A stretch of 64,000 nucleotides of DNA from Sulfuricurvum sp. (GCA_030696775.1 JAUYRN010000012.1:209796-273795), one strand, 5' to 3'. Positions 10,101-18,316 are shown, numbered from the stretch's first letter. A program made the numbers and translations. The notes: a model not told the origin generated them from the sequence alone.

Positions 10101-10696
10101 TGTTCATCGATAAAAAGCTGATCACTAATCCCGTGACGCATGATTTCCATGTAAAAATCATCTCCGAAGATCTCTTTATACTCTAGCGCTACTTTTTTGG
10201 CTTCCTCATATCCCCCTGCCCCGTTTTTAATATTACGTTCATTGACGGTATTGAGATGCCAGTTCACTTCTCCCTGCAAACACGCAGAGGTACAAATAAT
10301 CCCCTCGAAATTCTCACGCAGAAGATTTTTATTGATACGCGGATAGTAATAAAATCCATTGATATAGGCTTGCGAGGAGAGATACATCAGATTTTTATAC
10401 CCGATCTCATTTTTAGCAAACAGACAGACGTGAAAGCGCTGTCGAACGCTTTTATCCCCTAATTCTTCACCATTGTGAATGTACGCTTCCATCCCGATAA
10501 TCGGTTTAAGACCTGCACCCCTCATCTGTTGATAAAAATCAATAGCACCAAACATATTGCCATGATCACTCATCGCAACCGACGTCATCCCAAGCTCTTT
10601 TACACGGCTTGCAAGAGCAGAAATCTTATTAGCCCCATCGAGGAGAGAGTATTCAGTATGTAAATGCAGATGGGTAAATGGGGGAATCGTACTCAT
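7163..10696 (-). CDS. dnaE: DNA polymerase III alpha subunit
   Basis: 1177 residues, the replicative polymerase catalytic subunit. The PHP domain is at the N terminus (FTHLHLHTEYSLLDG, SDHGNMFG). The C-family polymerase core has the catalytic aspartates in PDIDMDF and the block GRGSAAGSLVAYSL. Fingers motifs (YRPGPMESGM, YGVIVYQEQVMQI) follow, then the helix-hairpin-helix region (LFGLGAIKGVGEAAV), and a C-terminal OB fold plus tau-binding tail. It is full length and unbroken. In DnaE-type bacteria proofreading is supplied by DnaQ, which is not in this window. Confidence 0.97.
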   Translation of the reverse strand: MSTIPPFTHLHLHTEYSLLDGANKISALASRVKELGMTSVAMSDHGNMFGAIDFYQQMRGAGLKPIIGMEAYIHNGEELGDKSVRQRFHVCLFAKNEIGYKNLMYLSSQAYINGFYYYPRINKNLLRENFEGIICTSACLQGEVNWHLNTVNERNIKNGAGGYEEAKKVALEYKEIFGDDFYMEIMRHGISDQLFIDEQVIQISNETGIKLVATNDTHYTYAGDAQYHEAFMCIGMNKLYDDPKRMRHSVHEFYIKSPEQMARLFADIPEALYNTQEIVDKCNLELKLGDPTPPNFKFTTEYALQEGLVMEEDSEYFIHRCRIGLDERLVHVPAAKHEEYKARLEFEIGVINQMKFPGYMLIVWDFVREAKRMGIAVGPGRGSAAGSLVAYSLEITDIDPMKYDLLFERFLNPERVSMPDIDMDFMQARRGEVIDYVVQKYGREQVAQIITFGSLLAKGVIRDVARVLEMPLSQADMLAKLIPDELGITLNGKTKGGKTEDGAFQKEPKIKELVESDTNAARVWEFAKKLEGLKRNAGMHAAGVVISNEPLWKKTPIYKPSGEENYITQYSLNFLEDIDLIKFDFLGLKTLDVIDSAIKLIRHRYAKEIDWHAIDENDPKVYEVIQGGDTVGMFQIESTGMQDLNRRLKPSVFEDLIAVLALYRPGPMESGMLDDFIERKHGRQAIAYTFPAMETILKPTYGVIVYQEQVMQIVQTIGGFSLGYSDIIRRAMGKKKDLSAYNDEFSQGAAKQNLDYKKASELFDLIEKFAGYGFNKSHSAAYAMVTFQTAWLKTYYPQEFMAALLTSEKDNTDKVVKYIEEAKRMKIFLGAPNINHSQLEFSAINKDGQDQILFGLGAIKGVGEAAVESILDARSKSEFKDIQDFINRIEPQKVNKRVIECIIKAGGFDAFGYSRRALIEQVEIMVEAAKKSSSLQKDAQFSLFGDDEEVMSVELNLKNFEEYDLKTLLDFEKDTLGFYVSGHPLDNFREQIDAISYTLSSEVENIADGSTAIFIGKVEEITKKMSKKGSAFGLVSLMDFHGNIEMMLFSDKLEQLEKMDLDEPIAFKVKVTHTEMFTRIGVTKIMTLSEAKKEAKKVETKIVENLPPQEPLQIRIRLSDNLETLEKLYTLIRRHPGRREIKLTIVSKLADVVINSAIRVDNKVIEELNALEGVDVL

Positions 10697-10883
10697 AAAA
10701 AACCTTGGGAAAATATGAAGAGATTATAGTACGATGACAGTAAGGAAGAGCTTTTAAACTACAAATTTTTTCATTACTTTGATAAAAATTAATCCATGAA
10801 TAAACTATTCTCTTTGTGGAATTTTAAAAGTTTGGAAAGGTACAATGTCCCTATTAAATACAAAAATAACATAAGGGAATCAT

Positions 10884-11303
10884 ATGCCAACAATTAACAA
10901 ATACGTTGATATTGACACTGTAGAGCGAGAAGCTAAAAAAGATCTTATCGATCGTCACTCACCGTTTATCACGGTTGCAGGTGATGCTAAAAAAGGTGAA
11001 ATGCTCGCAGTAAATGTAAGAATGGGTCAAGAATATACTCATCCGGATGATTTTGATCACTACATCGAAAGTATCACTCTTTTCAATGGTGAAACAAAAT
11101 TGGCAATGGCTACATTCGTACCAGGAACACTTGGAAATGAAAAATCTCATGCTGAAGTAACATTCAATATTCGCCCAATGGGTAAAAAATTGACACTTGT
11201 TGCTCATGGTTACTGTACAAAACACGGTGTATGGGAATCAACCCCTGTAATCGTAGAAGTTGAAGAAGCTTCTCAATGCTGCGGTGGCGGACACTGTTCA
11301 TAA
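10884..11303 (+). CDS. Superoxide reductase (class II, neelaredoxin-like)
   Basis: 139 residues. Reduces superoxide to hydrogen peroxide at a mononuclear Fe centre with four histidines and one cysteine. The ligands are visible: His25 in DRHSP, the pair H-x5-H in THPDDFDH, and C-x2-H in GYCTKHG. There is no N-terminal rubredoxin-like (desulforedoxin) domain, hence class II. Two odd points: the conserved EKHVP active-site motif is DRHSP, so the key lysine is an arginine, and the C terminus ends in a cysteine-rich tail (QCCGGGHCS) absent from ordinary neelaredoxins. It is transcribed away from dnaE, with a good AGGGAA ribosome site 8 bases before the ATG. Confidence 0.88.
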   Translation: MPTINKYVDIDTVEREAKKDLIDRHSPFITVAGDAKKGEMLAVNVRMGQEYTHPDDFDHYIESITLFNGETKLAMATFVPGTLGNEKSHAEVTFNIRPMGKKLTLVAHGYCTKHGVWESTPVIVEVEEASQCCGGGHCS

Positions 11304-11379
11304 GTAGCTTACTTGGCCTCTAAGGGGTCGAGTACTTATTTCATCTATATCTTCCTCAAATCTTACCATCATTCTAAAA

Positions 11380-12240
11380 TTATTTATTTTGTCTCGAAAG
11401 ATAGTTATAAACTCCCGTTCCGACGATGAGCAATGTGACTCCTATAATAAGATAAAACGCATTGATTATCTTACTGTAATCATCCAATACAATTTTAAAT
11501 ACTGCCATCAAAGATTCGATGGAAAGGGCAATGATAATAGAGGTAAGAAATTTACCGAGGGTTTTACTCTGCATCTCGACACCATAATCAAGACTTTTAA
11601 ACAACACCTCATTTTCAATCATCGTTTTCGCTAAATCATAAATAGCAAGTCCTATCGTAATCGAAATAATCGACGTAAATATTTTATGCATCACTTCATT
11701 TTGATTATGATGCATAAAAAGAATACCTCCGAAAATATAGGCACCATAAAGAATTAAAAATACAGACACTATTCCCAGTAACAATCCGCCAAGACCCATT
11801 ACTATTTTATTAACCTTCTCTAGTCCACTATTGTGCTCAATCAAACGAAGTTCTTCGAGCAGTTTAAGCATATCAAAATCTGCAACCAGATAAATATCAT
11901 TTTCCTGTTTGACTACGGTAAGAGTTGGTCGCCCGCTCATGTGATGCAAGTAAGGATTGCTAACATGAATAGGCTCATCCACAAAACTGACCCACTTAAA
12001 ATAAAAAGATTTATCGGCGCCAACACGACCTTCATCATTCTCTTTTCGGCCATAACTAGGTGTAGATTGAGTAAAAGAAGATGAAACAGCATAAATAACT
12101 TCTGCCGCTTTTTCAAATTCAAAGAACCGCTTCATATCTTGTGGATTTAGTGAAATAGGATGAAAATTTTCCAAAATATTACGAAGATAAAATTGAGTAC
12201 TATTTTTGTGTTCAGTATAGATACTTATAATCCGTTTCAT
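11380..12240 (-). CDS. Membrane protein with a PDC/Cache-like N-terminal domain, unknown function
   Basis: 286 residues. The N-terminal ~135 residues are soluble and resemble the half-sensor seen in single-Cache proteins (FKWVSFVDEPIHVSNPYLHH, SGRPTLTVV, DIYLVADFDMLKLLEEL). Residues about 150-285 contain four hydrophobic segments. There is no kinase, methyl-accepting or cyclase output domain, so how any signal would be passed on is unclear. It lies between the superoxide reductase and the superoxide dismutase genes, in the opposite direction to both. No assigned function. Confidence 0.7.
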   Translation of the reverse strand: MKRIISIYTEHKNSTQFYLRNILENFHPISLNPQDMKRFFEFEKAAEVIYAVSSSFTQSTPSYGRKENDEGRVGADKSFYFKWVSFVDEPIHVSNPYLHHMSGRPTLTVVKQENDIYLVADFDMLKLLEELRLIEHNSGLEKVNKIVMGLGGLLLGIVSVFLILYGAYIFGGILFMHHNQNEVMHKIFTSIISITIGLAIYDLAKTMIENEVLFKSLDYGVEMQSKTLGKFLTSIIIALSIESLMAVFKIVLDDYSKIINAFYLIIGVTLLIVGTGVYNYLSRQNK

Positions 12241-12386
12241 TAGAAAACTCCTTAGAACAAGTATTCGGTTTATGTTTTACACCCCTTTGAATTAAGATTG
12301 ATATTAATATCTAAAATAATTAATTATTTTTTGGTAAACTTTAGAGATATAAGATTATGATCTTCTACAATTTAAAGGAGTATGAA

Positions 12387-12977
12387 ATGAAATTTGAATT
12401 GATGGATCTGCCTTATGCGCAGTCAGCACTCGAACCTTACCTCTCGTCCGAAACCCTTTCATATCATTATGGCAAACACCATGCGGGATATGTGAACAAG
12501 CTTAATGCCCTTATCGAAGGGACAGAGTTTATCGATAAATCGCTTGAAGATATCGTGAAAAATGCTAATGGTGCTATTTTTAACAATGCAGCACAAGTTT
12601 TTAATCATGACTTTTACTGGCACGGACTATCGCCTGTTCCCACCAATATTTCACCCAATATTTCTGAGCAAATAACACAAGATTTTGGATCGTTAGAGCT
12701 CTTTAAAGAGAAATTTTTAACCATTGCTTCAGGATTTTTCGGTTCGGGTTGGATTTGGCTTATTGTCACACAAGATAAACATCTCGTCATCGAAACGACT
12801 TCTAATGCAGACACTCCGATACGTCATGGACAAATACCGCTACTTGTGTGTGATGTATGGGAGCATGCTTATTATATCGACTACCGCAATGGACGTCCAG
12901 ACTATCTGGAAAATTGGTGGAAATTGATTAACTGGGAATTCGTAGCGGATAACTTTGAAGGCATAAAGAACTCTTAA
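12387..12977 (+). CDS. sodB: Iron superoxide dismutase
   Basis: 196 residues from the ATG at 12387, chosen because AAAGGAG sits 7 bases upstream; an in-frame ATG 30 bases earlier lacks a ribosome site. Fe/Mn superoxide dismutase fold: alpha-hairpin with HYGKHHAGYVNKLN (first ligand His), second ligand in NHDFYWHGL, and the C-terminal DVWEHAYYIDYRNGRPDYLENWW with ligands Asp and His. The residues AQVFNHDFYW and GSGWIWL fit the iron-type enzyme. Cytoplasmic. It is the first gene of a dense + strand run that also holds a DNA repair glycosylase, a Crp-type regulator and a Dps-like ferritin, a plausible oxidative-stress group. Confidence 0.95.
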   Translation: MKFELMDLPYAQSALEPYLSSETLSYHYGKHHAGYVNKLNALIEGTEFIDKSLEDIVKNANGAIFNNAAQVFNHDFYWHGLSPVPTNISPNISEQITQDFGSLELFKEKFLTIASGFFGSGWIWLIVTQDKHLVIETTSNADTPIRHGQIPLLVCDVWEHAYYIDYRNGRPDYLENWWKLINWEFVADNFEGIKNS

Positions 12978-13025
12978 TTGAGTTCTTTATCTCTTTTTAA
13001 CGCCCTTTTTCTTATACTATCTTTT

Positions 13026-13691
13026 ATGAATTCTTATCAAAATCTTGCTTTACTCGAAAATCTTTATCGGCTCAAATCACTGGGATTCAACTATGTCGAT
13101 CCCATAAATCCGAACAAAACTCAAGCTCAGACGTCATCACTCCCAAATTCGTATGAAATGCTCAATACAACGATAAAAGGATGTCATCTCTGTGATTTGA
13201 GTAAGTCACGCACCCAGAGTATGAACGGATTTGGCAGCACTCATCCTAAAATTCTTTTTTTAGATGCTTTTGTCTCCAGTGCAGAGGATGATTCCAACAC
13301 GTATTATGCAGGTCGTTCAGGTTCAATGCTTCGTGATATGATCGAAAAAGTACTTGATCTCACCATCAATGATGTGTATATAACCCACGCTGTAAAATGC
13401 AAGCCATTTGGTTTTCAGCAACCCTCGTCCAGTGAATGCAGCAGCTGTTCTCCATTCCTACACAAACAGCTCGAAATTCTTGCTCCGAAACTTATTGTCA
13501 CCCTGGGAGAAGATGCATACCGTCTTTTAACGCATGATGAAAGTGATTATGAACGTATACGCGGACAACTCATCCCATTTGGAAACATCCCGATCATTCC
13601 GATACACCATCCCACTTTTTTAGTTCGTAACCCTTCGTTTAAAAAAGAGACCATGCGTGATTTACAAACCATCAAAGAGGCTCTTCGATGA
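13026..13691 (+). CDS. Family-4-like uracil-DNA glycosylase with a degenerate motif A
   Basis: 221 residues from the ATG at 13026; an upstream TTG frame back to 12978 has no ribosome site. The protein follows the Fe-S uracil-DNA glycosylase fold: GCHLCDL and KCKP...SSECSSC supply four cysteines for a 4Fe-4S cluster, AYRLL/LIVTLGE the middle strand, and IIPIHHPTFLVRNP the C-terminal catalytic loop. Motif A, normally GEGPGxxED in family 4, is here LDAFVSSAEDD, so the glycines that build the oxyanion pocket are missing while the acidic end remains. It may have altered base specificity or be a related non-UDG member. The stop overlaps the next gene by 4 bases (ATGA). Confidence 0.8.
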   Translation: MNSYQNLALLENLYRLKSLGFNYVDPINPNKTQAQTSSLPNSYEMLNTTIKGCHLCDLSKSRTQSMNGFGSTHPKILFLDAFVSSAEDDSNTYYAGRSGSMLRDMIEKVLDLTINDVYITHAVKCKPFGFQQPSSSECSSCSPFLHKQLEILAPKLIVTLGEDAYRLLTHDESDYERIRGQLIPFGNIPIIPIHHPTFLVRNPSFKKETMRDLQTIKEALR

Positions 13692-14695
13692 AACTGTTTA
13701 TTCTGTTTTTTGGGCTTTTGTTCTCTTTATGGGCTCAAGATCCCTATTCCAGTCAAAAACTTAAAATCGCTCTTCTTGTTGCCCCCTCGGTAGTCGGGCA
13801 GTACAGTCAATCTACCTACAATGTGGCACTATCAACGCTTATGGCTTCTAAAGTTCCTTTTGAACTGGTGTCTTATGAAATGAAGGATGAATCGGTAACA
13901 TCCATCGAGCAGGCATTAGAAAAAATCAGCAACGACTCCATGCAAGCTGTACTCGCACCACTAACCCTCAATGGTGTAAAAAATTTGCTAACACTCAATC
14001 CGGATAAACCGATTTTTATTCCCACAGTACATAAGCGTGATGCTGGTGTGTGTAACAACAATATCATTTTTGGAGCCATTGATTATCAAGCTCAAATCGA
14101 AGCGCTTGTTCCTTATATGGGGCACTCATTAGCCATATTTTATGGTGATTCAGCGGTTGGTAATAATCTGGCTAAAATGACCCAAACTATAGCGTCTGAT
14201 GCCAGAAAAGGTTCCATTCCATCAAATCTCTATTCCGTCGATACTCAGGGAGCTAATATCGTCAAATATTTGGCCAGACCTGCCGCTTTTTCGAAAAAAA
14301 GTATCGTTATCCATCTCCCGGTTGTTAAAGCATCCATGCTTGCCTCGCATTTAACTTTTACCGGTGCACATGAACATAATATTCTTTCAACTCAAATCAA
14401 TTTTGATCCGACACTCATCACTTTAACACAGTACAATGATCGGCGCAATATGATCGTTGCCAACTCTATCGTAGAGCAAGTACCGTCGATTTATGAAATT
14501 AATTCATTGATGAATAATGATCTCACATTTGATTGGATCAACTATACCACCAGTGTTGGAATCGATTATCTAATCTCTTATCTGAATTCCACGGAACGCT
14601 TGTACAGCATGCGTCTTATAGATTCACAGGTCATTTATCCTGTTGAACTGATGAAGCCCAAAGAGTTTGGCTTTGAGCCCATGATGAGTAAATGA
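13688..14695 (+). CDS. Exported periplasmic-binding-fold protein of unknown function
   Basis: 335 residues. The signal peptide MKLFILFFGLLFSLWAQD is cleavable. The rest alternates strands and helices in the style of a type-1 periplasmic binding fold (KIALLVAPS; LAIFYGDSAVGNNLAKMTQTI; NILSTQINFDP), similar in feel to LpoA or Leu-binding-like proteins, but no ligand motif is recognised. Its start overlaps the glycosylase gene and the Crp-type regulator follows 6 bases later, so it is in one operon with them. Function not assigned. Confidence 0.7.
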   Translation: MKLFILFFGLLFSLWAQDPYSSQKLKIALLVAPSVVGQYSQSTYNVALSTLMASKVPFELVSYEMKDESVTSIEQALEKISNDSMQAVLAPLTLNGVKNLLTLNPDKPIFIPTVHKRDAGVCNNNIIFGAIDYQAQIEALVPYMGHSLAIFYGDSAVGNNLAKMTQTIASDARKGSIPSNLYSVDTQGANIVKYLARPAAFSKKSIVIHLPVVKASMLASHLTFTGAHEHNILSTQINFDPTLITLTQYNDRRNMIVANSIVEQVPSIYEINSLMNNDLTFDWINYTTSVGIDYLISYLNSTERLYSMRLIDSQVIYPVELMKPKEFGFEPMMSK

Positions 14696-14701
14696 TTCAC
14701 T

Positions 14702-15331
14702 ATGATACAATCCATTGAAATATTTAGTCATCTGTCCCCTGCACAACTCCAAAAGCTTGAAAATATTTCAATTATCCGCCACTATGAATCCAATGAAATA
14801 ATTTTTTATCAAGGAGATGCAAGTGAATATTTTCATTTTTTACTCCAAGGTGACGTTTCGGTTTATAAATCCAATGCTACTGAAACACTGGAGGTCCATC
14901 GTTTTCGTGCCCCGTCCATGATTGCAGAAGTAGCTACTCTCAAATCGCTCCCTTTTCCTGCCAGCGCCGAAACATTGACTGCCTGTACGATTTTAAAAAT
15001 AGCAAAAGTACCCTTCGTAGACATCCTTCACAACGATGCTGGGCTTAGTATCGCCATGATGACTTCCCTTATGAATAAAATCGGAACTCTTGAGCGAGCG
15101 ATAGAGAATCTTAGCGCACCCGATACAATGTCTAAAATAGTACGTTTGATGATGGAACAGCCGCACCTTTTTAGTGAATTAAAAGGGACACAAATCGCTA
15201 AAAAACTCTCCATTACCCCCGAAACACTTTCCCGAAATCTCACAAAACTCAGAAAAGAGCAACTTATTTCCCATCAACCTCACAAGCATTTTGAAATTCT
15301 TAATAAAATGGAACTTGAAAAATACATTTGA
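14702..15331 (+). CDS. Crp/Fnr-family transcriptional regulator
   Basis: 209 residues. Residues about 8-115 form a cyclic-nucleotide-binding-like beta-roll (NEIIFYQGDASEYFHFLLQGDVSVYK, FPASAETLTACTILKI), followed by a dimer helix and a C-terminal winged helix (LKGTQIAKKLSITPETLSRNLTKLRKEQLI) with the Crp-type recognition helix. No N-terminal cysteine cluster is present, so it is not a classical oxygen-sensing FNR; the effector is unknown. It follows the periplasmic protein by 6 bases and precedes the Dps-like ferritin, which it may control. Confidence 0.87.
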   Translation: MIQSIEIFSHLSPAQLQKLENISIIRHYESNEIIFYQGDASEYFHFLLQGDVSVYKSNATETLEVHRFRAPSMIAEVATLKSLPFPASAETLTACTILKIAKVPFVDILHNDAGLSIAMMTSLMNKIGTLERAIENLSAPDTMSKIVRLMMEQPHLFSELKGTQIAKKLSITPETLSRNLTKLRKEQLISHQPHKHFEILNKMELEKYI

Positions 15332-15397
15332 GGATAATAATTATTATTTAAGACTCCGAGGGCTATACTCTTTTTCATCACTTCAAAGGAGTTTCAA

Positions 15398-15904
15398 ATG
15401 GCAAAACGCGGAATATCAATCCTAAAAGGGATAGAAGCAAAAACCGTTATTGATGTTCTAAATAAAGCATATTGTGATGAATGGTTGGCATATTATCAAT
15501 ACTTTATCGAATCTAAAGTGGTCAAAGGGATTATGAAAGATGCCGTAATTGCGGAGCTTACATTGCATGCCGCAGATGAACTTCGTCATGCAACAATGAT
15601 TTGTGGCCGTATTATTCAGCTGGGCGGGACTCCGATACTGCATCCGGGAGAGTGGCTTACGCATTCAAACTGCAGCTATGATGCTCCGACCAATCCTGAT
15701 GTTCGCGCGATCTTGGATCAGGCTATTTCAGGGGAACAATGCGCTATTACTACCTATTCTAATCTTTTAGAACTCACCCGAGAAAAAGACATCGTTACCT
15801 ATGATCTAATATCACAGATTTTGGCGGATGAAGTCGAGCACGAAGAGGATTTACAATCACTATTTGATGATATAGAAGAATTTGTTACACAATTTAAACA
15901 ATGA
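15398..15904 (+). CDS. Dps-like ferritin-family protein (DPSL type)
   Basis: 168 residues with the four-helix ferritin-like fold. Diiron ligands appear as YCDEWLAYYQY, ADELRHATM, SGEQCAITTY and ADEVEHEEDL, so the E...ExxH / E...ExxH pattern is present. A cysteine pair (HSNCSY and EQC) near the metal site is a hallmark of the Dps-like DPSL clade between bacterioferritin and Dps, which stores iron and protects DNA by using up hydrogen peroxide. AAAGGAG lies before the ATG. The ankyrin gene begins inside its stop codon (ATGA-type overlap), suggesting co-expression. Confidence 0.85.
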   Translation: MAKRGISILKGIEAKTVIDVLNKAYCDEWLAYYQYFIESKVVKGIMKDAVIAELTLHAADELRHATMICGRIIQLGGTPILHPGEWLTHSNCSYDAPTNPDVRAILDQAISGEQCAITTYSNLLELTREKDIVTYDLISQILADEVEHEEDLQSLFDDIEEFVTQFKQ

Positions 15905-16350
15905 AAAAAATAGTCTTTTTCCTCCTATTATCTGCCACTCTTTTGAGTGGTGCGGATATATTCAAACTGGTACAAACCATTGACCGAAACGATACAGTAG
16001 AGTTTAAACGATTAGTCCAAACCATAGAAGATGCCAATACCGCCCGTTCAGATAACAACAAAACTATTCTGATGTATGTGTCATGGGTAGGTAATATCGA
16101 TGCAGTCAAACATTTAGTGGATTTAGGGGCAAATGTCAATGCCCAAGACAGTTCCAACGCTACTGCATTGCATTTAGCCATTTGGAAAGATCACACCGAT
16201 ATAGTTCTGTATTTAATAGAACATGGAGCATCGGTATCAGCTATGAGCGTGGATGGTATGACCCCCAGTGATATTGCCCTTCTTCGGTCCAACACCAAAG
16301 TAATCGAAGCAATCAATCAGGCTAAACCAAAACTTAAAAGCCTTCTATGA
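15901..16350 (+). CDS. Exported ankyrin-repeat protein
   Basis: 149 residues with a signal peptide (MKKIVFFLLLSATLLSGAD) and about three to four ankyrin repeats, clearest at NNKTILMYVSWVGNIDAVKHL, VDLGANVNAQDSSNATALHLA and HTDIVLYLIEHGASVSAMS. Periplasmic ankyrin proteins such as AnkB are often paired with catalases or iron proteins in oxidative-stress defence; pairing with the ferritin-like gene upstream (4-base overlap) fits that. It converges with ybgC, overlapping its 3' end by 6 bases. Confidence 0.85.
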   Translation: MKKIVFFLLLSATLLSGADIFKLVQTIDRNDTVEFKRLVQTIEDANTARSDNNKTILMYVSWVGNIDAVKHLVDLGANVNAQDSSNATALHLAIWKDHTDIVLYLIEHGASVSAMSVDGMTPSDIALLRSNTKVIEAINQAKPKLKSLL

Positions 16351-16719
16351 GAGACTTAGTAAAAAAGTTCTCTCTTCTTCTGGAATAAGAGCAATATTCC
16401 CTTCATGTGTCAAATGCACTAGTTGTATTTCCATCACAAAGAGTTTTTCTTCGTCACGATAAACGCTCTGAAGCAGAGTAAACGAAGCATTTTTAATACT
16501 TTTTAAAGCCGTCTTAACCTCTAATAGATCACCAAATTTCGCACTTTTCAAATAATCGGCTTCAATATGTTTCGCCACGAAATGTCCACCCTCCAAGATC
16601 GGTGAACGTCCCGCATCAAAAAAAAGTTGACTACGTGCCCGCTCGCAAAAGTTTAAATAATTGGAGTGATAAACAACACCGCCAACGTCTGTATCTTCAT
16701 AATATACTCGAATATTCAT
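16345..16719 (-). CDS. ybgC: YbgC-family acyl-CoA thioesterase (5' end rebuilt by the mobile element)
   Basis: 124 residues of the hot-dog fold. YbgC hydrolyses acyl-CoA or acyl-ACP and in many bacteria sits with the Tol-Pal genes. The active-site loop YYEDTDVGGVVYHSNYLNFCERAR carries the catalytic aspartate. The ATG overlaps the integrase stop (ATGA), and the first codons lie inside the element's direct repeat (16691-16761), so the start codon and upstream region seem to have been supplied by the integrated element. The likely original 5' end, with the codons MTLRVYYEN, is at 61271-61321. Expression now depends on readthrough from the integrase gene or an element promoter. Confidence 0.9.
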   Translation of the reverse strand: MNIRVYYEDTDVGGVVYHSNYLNFCERARSQLFFDAGRSPILEGGHFVAKHIEADYLKSAKFGDLLEVKTALKSIKNASFTLLQSVYRDEEKLFVMEIQLVHLTHEGNIALIPEEERTFLLSLS

Positions 16720-16761
16720 CCTGCTATCCCCTGTGTATCGGCATTTGAGCCGGTATTTTCT
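16691..16761. repeat. Left attachment site (attL) of the 43-kb element
   Basis: Direct repeat of 59672-59742, gapless, five mismatches in 71 bases; 16712-16746 (35 bases) is perfect. It spans the last codons of the integrase and the first codons of ybgC. A site overlapping both the recombinase 3' end and the 5' end of a host gene is what a tyrosine recombinase that targets a protein-coding gene would leave. The inner part TAATATAC-N-CG is also found at the third site near 61301-61312 and may hold the crossover. Confidence 0.8.
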
Positions 16762-17924
16762 TTTGGTGTGACAAAAAGTGTGACAAACTGGCTAAGAAAC
16801 AGTTCTCTTTCGTTTTCATCTTTTGGAACGAACTTCGCATATTTTTGAAGCGTAATTTGAATATTAGAATGCCCCATTGTTTTTGAAATCCATCCTATAT
16901 CAATTTTTTTTGCAAGCATTTGAGATGCAAACGTGTGTCTTGTATTATAAATATTACGCTGAGCAACACCTATGTTTTTCAAAAGCAATTTAAACCGAGT
17001 ATTCAAAAAGTCTGGGCTATGCCATGCTTTTCCCCATCGATTCAAAAAAACCTTTCCATTTTTTAAACCAGTTTCCAAAAATTGAGACCGCAAAGCTTCT
17101 TCAACTTGTGGAAGCATGTCAGCTGATCTGTTGGATGCAATAGTTTTAGGTTTTCCTATAATATAACCACCGCTACCACTTCGTTTAGTGGTTTTTGATA
17201 CCTTGATTTTTTTAGTATCGAAACAAATATCCGACCAATCCAAAGCAACCGCTTCACCGGGCCTAATCCCTGAAAAAATTGAAAACTGCAAGAAGCATTT
17301 AAATTGCCCTTTTGCATTTTTTAAAATCAGAGAAATTTCATTTTCAGAGAATGGAAGCATCTCTGTACGGAATACTTTCGCATTTGTATTTTTAGGAAGC
17401 TTGACCTTTGAGACGGGATTCTCAGATATAAGCCCATCTCGCCAAGCATCATCCAAAATGTGATTTAGCACACCTCGATATTTTTTAATTGTTCCGAGAC
17501 TTAAACGTTCAGCAAGTCTGTTTTGCCATTCTCTGATTTCACTCGGCTGAAGTGAATTGATTTTTCTCGAACCAAAATATGGCAAGATGTCACGCTCTAG
17601 AATTTGCTGTTTTGCTTCCAAAACATGCCCTTCGACATCGTATTTTTGTAAAGCGATACTTCGTTCCGCATAGTCAGCAAAAATTGGTGTTTTTGGTGCT
17701 TGAATTTTTAGAGCAATAGGATCAATTTTTCGACCTGTAAGCTCCAAATAAAGCTTCGGTAAAATCTCACTTTTGATTGATTCCAAATTCTCAGACGTGG
17801 CTTTCATTTCCATTGAGGGTCGCTGTCGCTGACCATCGTAAAGAAAATCAAGTTTCCAAATTCCCTTTATATTGCGAATTGTAAAAACTAGATCTCCAAA
17901 TTGACATTTGTAATTATTTTTCAA
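16716..17924 (-). CDS. int: Tyrosine recombinase (integrase) of the mobile element
   Basis: 402 residues. An N-terminal arm-binding region (1-70), a SAM-like core-binding domain (about 80-185) and a C-terminal catalytic domain are evident. Catalytic residues: R221 (SGIRPGEA), R329 (YNTRHTFAS, with Tyr replacing the usual His of HxxR), H352 (MGHSN) and Y362 (LQKYAKF). It integrates and excises the element. Its 3' end lies in the attachment repeat and its stop overlaps the ybgC start by 4 bases. It starts by overlapping the stop of the upstream HTH gene by 4 bases, so the two form one unit. Intact, so the element may still be mobile. Confidence 0.95.
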   Translation of the reverse strand: MKNNYKCQFGDLVFTIRNIKGIWKLDFLYDGQRQRPSMEMKATSENLESIKSEILPKLYLELTGRKIDPIALKIQAPKTPIFADYAERSIALQKYDVEGHVLEAKQQILERDILPYFGSRKINSLQPSEIREWQNRLAERLSLGTIKKYRGVLNHILDDAWRDGLISENPVSKVKLPKNTNAKVFRTEMLPFSENEISLILKNAKGQFKCFLQFSIFSGIRPGEAVALDWSDICFDTKKIKVSKTTKRSGSGGYIIGKPKTIASNRSADMLPQVEEALRSQFLETGLKNGKVFLNRWGKAWHSPDFLNTRFKLLLKNIGVAQRNIYNTRHTFASQMLAKKIDIGWISKTMGHSNIQITLQKYAKFVPKDENERELFLSQFVTLFVTPKENTGSNADTQGIAG

Positions 17925-18316
17925 AGAACTTCTCCTTTCGGAGTCTCTTCACGCGAAGAAATTCTACCTATTTTTTGCAAAATTTTTTGAGTGTGCGGGT
18001 TATTAGCTGGTACAACATCCTCTGTAAGAATTTCTTTTTTGCTTTCACGGCGATTTTTATACCCACCGTAGCGCTTCAAAGCAATGATAAAAGTAGGCAC
18101 AAATTCAATATCACCACGACCATTAATACAGTAATGAATGCCCTGCTCTATTGGTGAATCAGCGTCCTTGAGCCAGTTATTAATCGACTGCTCTGTAATT
18201 CCGAGAAATGTTGCCACGTGTCGTTTTTTACGAAGATCAGGAATGAAAAGTTCCAACAGTTCCTGAGTCTCTTCAAGTTTGGTAAGAACAAGGTCAAGTT
18301 TTTCCTCAAAAAACAT
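17921..18316 (-). CDS. HTH protein beside the integrase, possible excisionase/directionality factor
   Basis: 131 residues. After an N-terminal helix there is a helix-turn-helix (RHVATFLGITEQSINNWLKDA) and a small basic domain (YCINGRGDIEFVPTFIIALKRYGGYKNRRESKK). The layout, a short DNA-binding protein translationally coupled to the integrase by a 4-base overlap, is that of many recombination directionality factors or regulators of int. No specific family is recognised, so the role is inference. Confidence 0.6.
   Translation of the reverse strand: MFFEEKLDLVLTKLEETQELLELFIPDLRKKRHVATFLGITEQSINNWLKDADSPIEQGIHYCINGRGDIEFVPTFIIALKRYGGYKNRRESKKEILTEDVVPANNPHTQKILQKIGRISSREETPKGEVL

Noticed and set aside
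12357..12386. Upstream ATG for sodB
   Set aside because: No ribosome site, whereas AAAGGAG stands before the ATG at 12387 and the protein then starts as family members do.
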